From Pseudomonadota bacterium (GTDB taxonomy: Bacteria > Pseudomonadota > Gammaproteobacteria > Burkholderiales > SG8-39): a stretch of 12,964 bases of DNA. Location of the stretch: assembly GCA_021847125.1 (NCBI GenBank), contig JAJZUK010000003.1, positions 1-12,964 on the forward strand, given 5' to 3'. The translations under genes and the position numbers were made by a program. The notes below the pieces were generated by a model that was not told the origin of the DNA, ran no database searches, and was given only the letters and a program-made list of their open reading frames with translations. Positions within the stretch are counted from its first letter, which is position 1; every line of letters starts with the position of its first letter. This document shows positions 1-7,659 of this stretch, piece by piece.

Positions 1-20
1 TTATAACGTATTTACCAGCC

Positions 21-34
21 CCAATTCGAATTGG
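21..34. promoter_or_regulatory. Perfect 14-bp palindrome before mreB
   Basis: CCAATTCGAATTGG reads identically on both strands and ends 11 bases before the mreB start codon. Its last bases (GGAA, 33-36) are also the best available ribosome-binding sequence for mreB. A TATAAC hexamer at 2-7 could be a -10 box, which would put the palindrome in the early transcribed leader. A dimeric DNA-binding protein site is the natural reading, and a small RNA hairpin masking the ribosome site is possible. No known operator is recognised, and the -35 region lies outside the window. Confidence 0.35.
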
Positions 35-42
35 AACACTAG

Positions 43-1089
<1,047 letters not shown>

Positions 1090-1107
1090 ACCCGGCAATG
1101 GGTAAGG

Positions 1108-1161
1108 GGCGATGAGCCAAGGCGCGACGGGCCACCCGACTCATCGCCGCGCGCCCGTCGC
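1108..1161 (+). repeat. Two interleaved 9-bp inverted repeats in the mreB-mreC gap
   Basis: GGCGATGAG (1108-1116) is the exact reverse complement of CTCATCGCC (1140-1148). GCGACGGGC (1124-1132) is the exact reverse complement of GCCCGTCGC (1153-1161). The order A-B-A'-B' means the two stems cannot form as simple hairpins together; they are alternatives, or a pseudoknot. The 4-base linker between A' and B' is short for a 9-bp pseudoknot stem, so mutually exclusive hairpins seem more likely. There is no T-run after either stem, so this is not a standard intrinsic terminator. The second stem ends 14 bases before the mreC ATG and could affect its translation or mark an RNA-processing site. Confidence 0.5.
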
Positions 1162-1175
1162 CGGATAGCGCCGAC

Positions 1176-2081
1176 ATGGAACACCAGCCGCCACCGTTCT
1201 TCAATCGCGGCCCGGCGCCTCTGGTCCGCCTCACCTTCTTCGTTTCGCTTGCGATCCTGCTGATGGTTCTGGACGCGCGCTTTCGCTACGCCGAGAGCGT
1301 GCGCCAGGTGGTGGCGCTCGCCGCCTATCCGATACAGCGCGTCGCGATGGCGCCGGTGGACTTGTTCCTGGGCGTGGCGCATTACTTCAGCACTACCACC
1401 ACGCTGCGCGAGGAGAACACCGCGCTCAAGACGAAAGCTCTGCGCGCGGCACCCGATCTGCTGCAGCTGGAGGCGCTGAAAGAGGAAAACAACCAGTTGC
1501 GCCGCCTGCTCGACGCGCAGGAAAGGCTGCCGCGCAAAGCGGTGTTCGCCGAGATCCTCTATGCCGCGCGCGACCCGTTCTCGCGCAAGGTGGTGATCGA
1601 CAAGGGCGCGCAGAGCGGCATCGCCGCCGGCCAGCCGGTGATCGACGACGTCGGCGTGATCGGCCAGGTGACGCGCGTGTATCTGCTGATGAGCGAAGTG
1701 ACGCTGCTCTCGGACAAGGACCAGGCGATCCCGCTGCAGGTGCAGAGAAACGGCCTGCGCGCGGTCGCGTACGGCGGCGCCGAGGGCGGCATGCTCGATC
1801 TGCGCTTCATGGCGGCGAACGCCGATATCAAGAACGGGGACACTCTGGTCACCTCGGGCATAGACGGCACCTACCCGCCGGGACTGCCGGTGGCCACGGT
1901 GGCGCGCATCGAGCGTGATGCGGCCTACGCGTTCGCCAAGATCACGCTCGCGCCGACCGCGGGCACCGACCGGTATCGCCAGGTTCTGGTGCTGTCGAAC
2001 ATAGACAAACCGGCGCCGCCGGTCGCCGAGCCCCCGGCGCGCAAGCCGCCCAGACCGAAGCGCCAGCGCAAGGCCGAGTGA
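1176..2081 (+). CDS. mreC: Rod shape-determining protein MreC
   Basis: MreC is a bitopic inner-membrane protein whose periplasmic domain binds and activates PBP2 in the elongasome. The 301-residue product has a short cytoplasmic head, one hydrophobic segment at about residues 16-33, and a predicted coiled coil at about 76-116 rich in Leu, Glu and Asn. A beta-domain region follows to about residue 270 (for example GVIGQVTRVY and the GIDGTYPPGLPV stretch). The C-terminal tail from about 275 is Pro/Lys/Arg-rich and looks disordered; such tails vary between species. The ATG at 1176 gives the expected N-terminus, but the ribosome site is weak and sits just downstream of the interleaved repeats. 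mreD begins one base after its stop codon, so the two are probably coupled. Confidence 0.96.
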   Translation: MEHQPPPFFNRGPAPLVRLTFFVSLAILLMVLDARFRYAESVRQVVALAAYPIQRVAMAPVDLFLGVAHYFSTTTTLREENTALKTKALRAAPDLLQLEALKEENNQLRRLLDAQERLPRKAVFAEILYAARDPFSRKVVIDKGAQSGIAAGQPVIDDVGVIGQVTRVYLLMSEVTLLSDKDQAIPLQVQRNGLRAVAYGGAEGGMLDLRFMAANADIKNGDTLVTSGIDGTYPPGLPVATVARIERDAAYAFAKITLAPTAGTDRYRQVLVLSNIDKPAPPVAEPPARKPPRPKRQRKAE

Positions 2082-2082
2082 C

Positions 2083-2604
2083 ATGCAACTGCAAGCACAC
2101 GCGCAACCCATCCTGCTGCCGGCCAAAGTCAGCTTCATCGTGCTCACTTTGGCGCTGGGGCTGCTGTTCGACCTGCTGCCCTGGCGCAACCTGGCGGGCG
2201 TGCCGGACCTCACCGCGACGGTGCTCGCGTTCTGGTGCATCCACCAGCCGCGCCGGGTCGGCATCGGCATCGCCTTTACGCTGGGACTCGTGCTCGACGT
2301 CGGCAACGGCGCGCTGCTCGGCCAGCATGCGTTCGGCTATTCGGTGCTCGCGTTTCTCGCGTTTGCGGTGCACCGGCGCATCCTCTGGTTTCCGCAGTGG
2401 CAGCAGGCGCTGCATGTGCTGCTGCTGTTGCTGTCGACGCAACTGCTGACGCTGGTGATACGCATCGCCGCCGGCGCCGATTTTCCGGGCTGGACCTATT
2501 TCGCCGGCAGCTTCATCTGCGCGGCGCTGTGGCCGGCGCTGAGCTTTCTGCTGCTGCTGCCGCAGCGGCGGGCGGAAGTCCTGGACGAGAACCGGCCGAT
2601 TTAG
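2083..2604 (+). CDS. mreD: Rod shape-determining protein MreD
   Basis: MreD is a small polytopic inner-membrane protein of the elongasome that works with MreC. The product has 173 residues, close to the family norm, and is hydrophobic throughout with roughly five or six membrane segments. Recognisable MreD features are LLFDLLPW near residue 30, the PDLTATVLAFW stretch, and GLVLDVGNGALLGQHAFGYSVLAF, a family hallmark. The start at 2083 follows the mreC stop by one base, with AGG at 2071-2073 as a possible ribosome site. mrdA starts three bases after its stop. A 123-residue overlapping reading frame in this region is an artefact of GC-rich sequence. Confidence 0.94.
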   Translation: MQLQAHAQPILLPAKVSFIVLTLALGLLFDLLPWRNLAGVPDLTATVLAFWCIHQPRRVGIGIAFTLGLVLDVGNGALLGQHAFGYSVLAFLAFAVHRRILWFPQWQQALHVLLLLLSTQLLTLVIRIAAGADFPGWTYFAGSFICAALWPALSFLLLLPQRRAEVLDENRPI

Positions 2605-2607
2605 ACC

Positions 2608-4506
2608 ATGCGTCTAGCCGAATTCAAGGACCACCAGCGCGAGCTGTATCACTTTCAACTGCGCATCGGCATCGCCGGGGTGTTCGTGTTTGCCGCGTTC
2701 TCGCTGCTGCTCGTGCGCTTCATCTACCTGCAGGTCGTGCAGTACGACTACTATCGCACCAAGGCGGAGGACAACCGCATCTCCATCGTGCCGATCATGC
2801 CCAACCGCGGGCTCATTCTCGACCGCAATGGCGCCGTGATGGCGCGCAACTATTCGGCTTACACGCTGGAAATCTCGCCGGGCAAAGCCGGGGACCTCGA
2901 AAAGACCATCAACGAACTGGAGTCCGTGGTCGAGATCCGCCCCAGCGACCGCGCCCGCTTCAAGCGCCTGATGATCGAAGCCAAGGGGGCGGACAGCCTG
3001 CCGATCCGCACCCGCCTCACCGACGAGGAGGTGGCCAAGTTTGCCGTCAACCGTTACCGCTTTCCCGGCGTCGACATCCAGGCGCGCCTGTTCCGCCAAT
3101 ATCCCCTGAGCGAGCTGGCGTCGCATGTGACCGGCTACATCGGCCGCATCAACGACCGCGACGTGGAGCGCATCGCGGATGCGGGCCTCGCCGCCAACTA
3201 CAAGGGCACGGATCACATCGGCAAGACCGGGCTGGAGCAAAGCTACGAAAGCGAGCTGCACGGCATTACCGGCTACGAGCAGGTTGAGGTGGATTCGGCC
3301 GGCCGCGGCGTGAGGACGCTGTCGCGCACCTCCCCCACCCCGGGCAACAACCTGGCGCTGACCCTGGACATCAAACTGCAGCAGGTTGCCGAGCAGGCTT
3401 TCGGCGAAAACCGCGGCGCGCTGGTGGCGATAGAGCCCTCCACCGGCGGCATCCTCGCCTTCGTTTCCAAACCCGGCTTCGACCCCAACCTGTTCGTCGA
3501 CGGCATCGATCCAGCCAGCTGGGACCTGCTCAATAATTCGTCGGACCGCCCGATGGTGAACCGCGCCCTGGCCGGAACCTATCCGCCGGGCTCCACCTTC
3601 AAGCCCTATATGGCGCTGGCCGCGCTCGAGTTGGGAAAGCGCACGCCGCAGCAGACGATCAGCGATCCGGGTTTTTTCCAGTTCGGCAATCACCGCTTCC
3701 GCGACGACAAGCCCGGCGGCCACGGCTCGGTCGACATGTACAAGTCCCTGGTCGCCTCCTGCGACACCTATTACTACATGCTCAGCAACGATCTGGGCAT
3801 AGACAACATCGCGCGCTTCATCGGCCGCTTCGGTTTCGGCGCGAAGACCGGCATCGACGTCGAGGGCGAAGCCAGCGGCGTGCTGCCGTCGCAGGAGTGG
3901 AAGCGCAAGCGCTTCAAGAAGACCGAGCAGCAGAAATGGTACGCCGGCGAGACCATCAGCGTCGGCATCGGCCAGGGCTACAACGCGTACACGCCGCTGC
4001 AGATGGCCCAGGCGATGGCGGCGCTCGCCAACAACGGCGTCATGTACCGCCCGCACCTGGTGAACTACATCGAGAACATCCGCAGCGGCGAGCGCACCCT
4101 GATCGAGCCCAAAATCAATAGCGCGATAGAGCTGAAGCCGGCCAACATCGAGTTCATCCAGCGCGCCCTGGCCGGGGTGAACATCGAGGGCACGGGCGCG
4201 CGCGCCTTCGCCAAGGCCGAGTACACCAGCGCCGGCAAGACCGGCACGGCACAGGTGGTAGCGATGAAGCAGAACGAAAAATACAACGAGAAGAACGTGG
4301 CCGAGCGCCACCGCGATCACGCGCTGTTCATCGCATTCGCCCCGCTGGAGAGTCCCAAGATCGCGCTCGCGGTCGTGGTGGAAAACGCCGGCTTCGGCGC
4401 GCGCGCCGCGGCGCCGATCGCGCGCCAAGTACTGGACTACTATCTGCTCGGCAAGCGCGTCGAAGCGCCTGCGGCCGAAGTTGCCGCGGAGGAAGGCGAT
4501 GATTAG
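2608..4506 (+). CDS. mrdA: Penicillin-binding protein 2 (class B D,D-transpeptidase, MrdA)
   Basis: PBP2 cross-links the peptidoglycan strands polymerised by RodA during elongation, acting on the periplasmic face of the inner membrane, and it is the target of mecillinam. The 632-residue protein has a cytoplasmic tail, one membrane anchor at about 20-42, and a pedestal/dimerisation domain opening with NRG at 66-68 and LDRNG at 71-75. The transpeptidase domain follows from about 265. The catalytic motifs are all present: S329-T-F-K332 (nucleophile Ser329), S384-C-D386 in the SxN position (the SxD form is usual for PBP2), and K544-T-G546. The C-terminal tail is Ala/Glu-rich. There is no strong ribosome site before the ATG at 2608, which fits coupling to mreD three bases upstream. 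The gene end overlaps the start of rodA by eight bases. Confidence 0.98.
   Translation: MRLAEFKDHQRELYHFQLRIGIAGVFVFAAFSLLLVRFIYLQVVQYDYYRTKAEDNRISIVPIMPNRGLILDRNGAVMARNYSAYTLEISPGKAGDLEKTINELESVVEIRPSDRARFKRLMIEAKGADSLPIRTRLTDEEVAKFAVNRYRFPGVDIQARLFRQYPLSELASHVTGYIGRINDRDVERIADAGLAANYKGTDHIGKTGLEQSYESELHGITGYEQVEVDSAGRGVRTLSRTSPTPGNNLALTLDIKLQQVAEQAFGENRGALVAIEPSTGGILAFVSKPGFDPNLFVDGIDPASWDLLNNSSDRPMVNRALAGTYPPGSTFKPYMALAALELGKRTPQQTISDPGFFQFGNHRFRDDKPGGHGSVDMYKSLVASCDTYYYMLSNDLGIDNIARFIGRFGFGAKTGIDVEGEASGVLPSQEWKRKRFKKTEQQKWYAGETISVGIGQGYNAYTPLQMAQAMAALANNGVMYRPHLVNYIENIRSGERTLIEPKINSAIELKPANIEFIQRALAGVNIEGTGARAFAKAEYTSAGKTGTAQVVAMKQNEKYNEKNVAERHRDHALFIAFAPLESPKIALAVVVENAGFGARAAAPIARQVLDYYLLGKRVEAPAAEVAAEEGDD
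4488..4492 (+). promoter_or_regulatory. Strong ribosome-binding site that fixes the rodA start
   Basis: GGAGG lies inside the last codons of mrdA, six bases before the ATG at 4499. A longer reading from TTG at 4481 would put this site inside the gene, so the ATG at 4499 is preferred. It is among the clearest Shine-Dalgarno sequences in the window. Confidence 0.8.
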
Positions 4507-5593
4507 GGCGCTCTGGCTGCGTTTTATCGACAAGATCGATCCGCCGCTGTTCGCGCTCGCTTTCGCGCTGCTCGCGCTCGGGCTCGTCACCCTGGCGAGC
4601 GCCGCGCACGATACGCCGTCGCGCATCAGCGGCCAAGTAGTCAGCATTCTGGTGGCCCTCGCGGTGATGTGGTCGGTGGCGCAGTTCCAGCCGCAGACGC
4701 TGATGCGCTTCGCGCTTCCCGTCTATGCGCTCGGGCTCGCGCTGCTGGTCGCGGTGGCGCTGTTCGGCGATGTCGTCAACGGCGCGCGCCGCTGGCTGAA
4801 CTTGGGCGTCACCCGCATCCAGCCTTCGGAAATCATGAAAATCGCCATGCCGCTGATGCTCGCCTGGTATTTCCACAAGTATGAGGCGAGCTTGAAGCTG
4901 CGCGAGTATTTTGTCGCCAGCCTGCTGCTGCTGGTGCCGGTGATGCTGATCGCGCGCCAGCCCGACCTCGGCACCGCGCTGCTGGTGACCGCGGCCGGCT
5001 TCTATGTGATTTTCCTCGCCGGCCTGTCGTGGAAGCTGCTGCTCGGCCTGGTGCTCGCCGGCGGCGCCAGCCTGCCGTTCCTGTGGTCGCTGATGCACGA
5101 CTACCAGCGCCGCCGCATCCTGACCCTGCTCGACCCGGCTTCCGACCCGTTGGGCGCGGGTTACCACATCATCCAGTCGGTGATCGCCGTGGGCTCGGGC
5201 GGGCTGGCCGGCAAAGGCTGGCTCAGGGGTACGCAGGCGCATCTGGAGTTCATCCCGGAGCGGTCCACCGACTTCATTTTCGCCGTGTACTCCGAGGAGT
5301 TCGGGCTGATCGGCAATTGCCTGTTGCTGCTGCTGTACCTGCTGCTGATCGGCCGCGGTCTGGCGATTGCCGCCAACGCGCCCACTTTTTTCGCGCGCCT
5401 CCTGGCCGGCGCCGTGACGCTGAGTTTCTTCACCTACGCCTTCGTCAACATGGGCATGGTGAGCGGCATCCTCCCGGTAGTCGGCGTGCCCCTGCCGCTG
5501 GTGTCCTTCGGCGGCACCGCTCTGGTGACACTGTTCCTCGGCATCGGCATACTGATGAGCATCCACAGGCACCGCAAGCTGGTTCAGACTTGA
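4499..5593 (+). CDS. rodA: Peptidoglycan glycosyltransferase RodA (SEDS family, MrdB)
   Basis: RodA polymerises lipid II into glycan strands and forms a complex with PBP2. The 364-residue product is a polytopic membrane protein with about ten hydrophobic segments. SEDS hallmarks are visible: GARRWLNLGVTRIQPSEIMKI near residues 94-115, ARQPDLGTALLV near 155-166, FIPERSTDFIFAVYSEEFG near 251-269, and GVPLPLVSFGGTALVT near the C-terminus. Asp258, in the TDF motif, matches the essential Asp262 of E. coli RodA. The start overlaps the mrdA stop by eight bases behind a strong GGAGG site, so translation of the two partners is probably coupled. The stop codon overlaps the proposed TTG start of the next gene. 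Confidence 0.97.
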   Translation: MIRALWLRFIDKIDPPLFALAFALLALGLVTLASAAHDTPSRISGQVVSILVALAVMWSVAQFQPQTLMRFALPVYALGLALLVAVALFGDVVNGARRWLNLGVTRIQPSEIMKIAMPLMLAWYFHKYEASLKLREYFVASLLLLVPVMLIARQPDLGTALLVTAAGFYVIFLAGLSWKLLLGLVLAGGASLPFLWSLMHDYQRRRILTLLDPASDPLGAGYHIIQSVIAVGSGGLAGKGWLRGTQAHLEFIPERSTDFIFAVYSEEFGLIGNCLLLLLYLLLIGRGLAIAANAPTFFARLLAGAVTLSFFTYAFVNMGMVSGILPVVGVPLPLVSFGGTALVTLFLGIGILMSIHRHRKLVQT

Positions 5594-6672
5594 GCGCGAG
5601 CATCACAATTTGGCCGCAGCCCCCGGGACGGACGAAAACCGGCCCAGGTCCCCTGGCGAGCGCGGTGTTGATCGCGCTCGCCCTGGCCATGGCCACCCTG
5701 CTTGGCGGATGCGGCAGCGCGCCCAAACGCGGGGCGATACTCCGGGACGAAAACATCGCCGCGAAAAAACGCGCGACACCCGCGCCGGCGCCGCCCGGCA
5801 GCCGCGGCGGCGCTTATTACCAGGACGACGGCCCGGGCGACAGCCCTCCGCCTAACCTGGATCAGATTCCGGACGCCGAGCCCAGGCCGGAGCCGCTCGC
5901 GCGCGCCGCCAACAATCCCTATACCGTGTTCGGCCAGCAGTACGTGCCATACAGGACGCTCGCGCCCTACCGGCAGCGCGGCATAGGCAGCTGGTACGGG
6001 CGCAAGTTCCACGGCCAGCGCACCTCCAGCGGCGAGCCCTATGACATGTACGCCATGACCGCGGCGCATGCGACGCTGCCGATTCCGAGCTACGCGCGCG
6101 TGACCAACCTTGGCAACGGCCGCAGGGTAATCGTGCGCATCAACGATCGCGGACCGTTTCATTCCGGGCGGGTCATCGATTTGTCCTACGCCGCGGCGTA
6201 CAAACTCGGTTACGCCGGGGCCGGCAGCGCGTTCGTGGAAGTCGAATCGATTACCGCGGACGAGATGCCGCTGATCGCCGCGCGGCCGCAGCCTCCGGCT
6301 GCGCTCGCGGCGCCACCGCCCGAGGCGCAGCAGCCGGTTGCCTCTGCCCAGCCGATAGCGCCGGTGATCCTGGCGGCGGCCAACCCGTTGCAGGCCGAGC
6401 CGCCGGCATCCCCGCCGCCCATTCCGGTCGATGTCGCGGCCGGCGGCATTTACCTGCAGCTCGGCGCATTTTCGGCGCGCGACAACGCCGAGAATTTCCG
6501 CGCCCGCGTGTATCAGCAGCTCAGCTGGCTCAACGATGCGATCCGGATTTTCGCGCGCGACGGCATGTACCGCCTGGATCTGGGTCCCTACCGCAACCGC
6601 GACGAAGCCGCCGGCATGGCGGAAAAAATCCGCGAAGCGCTGCAATTCAAGCCGCTGGTCGTCGTGCGTTAG
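5590..6672 (+). CDS. rlpA: RlpA family septal-ring lytic transglycosylase lipoprotein, copy 1
   Basis: RlpA proteins are outer-membrane lipoproteins; in Pseudomonas aeruginosa RlpA cleaves denuded (peptide-free) glycan strands. This product has a signal segment ending in LLGGC with lipidated Cys41 (next residue Gly, so outer-membrane sorting is expected). It also has a double-psi beta-barrel domain at about 134-225, a Pro/Ala-rich linker, and a C-terminal SPOR domain at about 286-360 (GIYLQLGAF onward). His160 and Asp186 are 26 residues apart, matching the catalytic His131/Asp157 pair of P. aeruginosa RlpA. The start is the uncertain part. TTG at 5590 overlaps the rodA stop and gives a basic n-region (Arg14, Lys16); the alternatives GTG 5665, TTG 5668 and ATG 5689 lack basic residues before the hydrophobic core. 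Copy 2 follows 16 bases downstream. Confidence 0.92.
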   Translation: MSASITIWPQPPGRTKTGPGPLASAVLIALALAMATLLGGCGSAPKRGAILRDENIAAKKRATPAPAPPGSRGGAYYQDDGPGDSPPPNLDQIPDAEPRPEPLARAANNPYTVFGQQYVPYRTLAPYRQRGIGSWYGRKFHGQRTSSGEPYDMYAMTAAHATLPIPSYARVTNLGNGRRVIVRINDRGPFHSGRVIDLSYAAAYKLGYAGAGSAFVEVESITADEMPLIAARPQPPAALAAPPPEAQQPVASAQPIAPVILAAANPLQAEPPASPPPIPVDVAAGGIYLQLGAFSARDNAENFRARVYQQLSWLNDAIRIFARDGMYRLDLGPYRNRDEAAGMAEKIREALQFKPLVVVR

Positions 6673-6688
6673 CGCTCAGGCAAACAGG

Positions 6689-7582
6689 ATGAAACCCGCC
6701 TTATCTGCGCTTTGCCTCGTCCTGCCGCTGTGCGGCTGCGCCGAGTTGCCGCGCGCGGCGCCGCCGGCGCCTCAGGCGGCGCCGGCCAAACCCGCGAGCC
6801 TGCCGCTGGCGCAACTGCTGCGCCGCCCTGGGGGCTACTACAAGGACGGCGGGCCCGACGGCGCGCCTCCGCTCGATCTGGACGCCATCGTCGACGCCGT
6901 GCCAAAACCGGAGCCTCTGAACGTTCACGCCAACCATCCCTACATCGTGTTCGGCAAGGAATACGCGCCGGAGACCTTTTTTTCCGCGCACAGAAAGCAA
7001 GGCACGGCCTCGTGGTACGGCCGCAAATTCCACGGTCAACGCACCTGGAGCGGCGAAATTTACGACATGTACGCCATGACCGCCGCCCATCCGACGCTGC
7101 CGGTCCCAAGCTACGCCCGCGTCACCAATCTGCAAAACGGAAAATCGGTGGTGGTGCGCATCAACGACCGCGGCCCGTTTTCCTCCGGCCGCATGATGGA
7201 CCTGTCGTTCGCAGCGGCCTACAAACTCGGCTTTGCGGACGCGGGCATCGCTGCAGTGGAAGTGGAAAGCATCGTGCTCGAAGCAGCGGCGGCGCCGGCG
7301 CGTGCGGCGGCTGCGGTGGAATCGAACGATATCCCGGTAACCAGCGAAATCGCCGGGATCTATCTGCAACTCGGCGCGTTCTCGGCGCGCGCGAACGCCG
7401 AGAGCTTTCGCGACAATATCCGCAAACAGCTGACCTGGCTGAAGCAGCCGATCCTGATTCAGGAACGCGGCAAGCTGTTCCGCCCGCGCCTCGGACCCTA
7501 CTCGACGCGCGGCGAAGCCAATGCGATTGCCGAGAAAATCCGCGCGGAACTCGATTTCAAACCGCTAGTCGTAAACAAATAA
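6689..7582 (+). CDS. RlpA family lytic transglycosylase lipoprotein, copy 2
   Basis: This is a second, shorter RlpA of 297 residues directly behind the first. It has its own lipoprotein signal (MKPALS... ending LCGC, lipidated Cys17, next residue Ala), the same GGYYKDGGPDGAPP pre-domain region, a double-psi beta-barrel at about 108-198 and a SPOR domain at about 223-297. The catalytic pair is intact: His134 and Asp160, again 26 residues apart. By hand count the barrel is 73/91 identical to copy 1 and the SPOR domain 44/75, so this is a tandem duplication in which the glycan-binding domain has diverged more than the catalytic one. The linker is much shorter than in copy 1. The ATG at 6689 is well placed, and a weak AGG precedes it. 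It is the last gene before an internal promoter. Confidence 0.93.
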   Translation: MKPALSALCLVLPLCGCAELPRAAPPAPQAAPAKPASLPLAQLLRRPGGYYKDGGPDGAPPLDLDAIVDAVPKPEPLNVHANHPYIVFGKEYAPETFFSAHRKQGTASWYGRKFHGQRTWSGEIYDMYAMTAAHPTLPVPSYARVTNLQNGKSVVVRINDRGPFSSGRMMDLSFAAAYKLGFADAGIAAVEVESIVLEAAAAPARAAAAVESNDIPVTSEIAGIYLQLGAFSARANAESFRDNIRKQLTWLKQPILIQERGKLFRPRLGPYSTRGEANAIAEKIRAELDFKPLVVNK

Positions 7583-7630
7583 GCTGCTGTTTCAGCCGTC
7601 CTGAATGAGCCGATGAGTGCAATATGCGGC

Positions 7631-7639
7631 TGGTATAAT
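7631..7639 (+). promoter_or_regulatory. Extended -10 promoter for the carboxypeptidase gene
   Basis: TGGTATAAT is a perfect TGn extended -10 element with a consensus TATAAT at 7634-7639. At the usual 17-bp spacing the -35 region (about 7611-7616, CGATGA) is poor, which is typical of extended -10 promoters. Transcription would begin near 7646, only about 14 bases before the ATG at 7660, leaving little room for a ribosome site. This sits in the 77-base gap after the second rlpA and is the best promoter match in the window. Confidence 0.7.
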
Positions 7640-7659
7640 TTAGGTTTTTGCGCCTTCAC

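Noticed and set aside
2408..2560. Runs of ctgctg repeats in mreD (and also in rodA and dacA)
   Set aside because: They encode Leu-rich membrane or signal segments in frame, so they are explained by protein composition rather than being a DNA repeat element.
2235..3287. A 350-codon plus-strand frame overlapping mreD and mrdA
   Set aside because: It is out of frame with two well-supported genes, is Arg/Ala/Pro-rich without motifs, and has no separate start signal. It is a frame shadow.
2614..4647. A 677-codon open frame on the minus strand opposite mrdA, and similar long antisense frames opposite mreB/mreC (663-2306), rodA (4328-5572), rlpA (5584-6645), dacA (7498-8880) and dat (8771-10162)
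   Set aside because: They lie wholly over genes with clear family motifs. GC-rich codon use with G/C in third positions removes stop codons from the opposite strand, and the antisense proteins are low-complexity Arg/Ala/Gly/His mixtures with no recognisable domain.
7593..7632. Inverted repeat CAGCCG/CGGCTG flanking the region before the dacA -10 box
   Set aside because: It has only six base pairs with a 28-base loop, no T-run and no recognised operator. Chance matches of this kind are common in GC-rich DNA.
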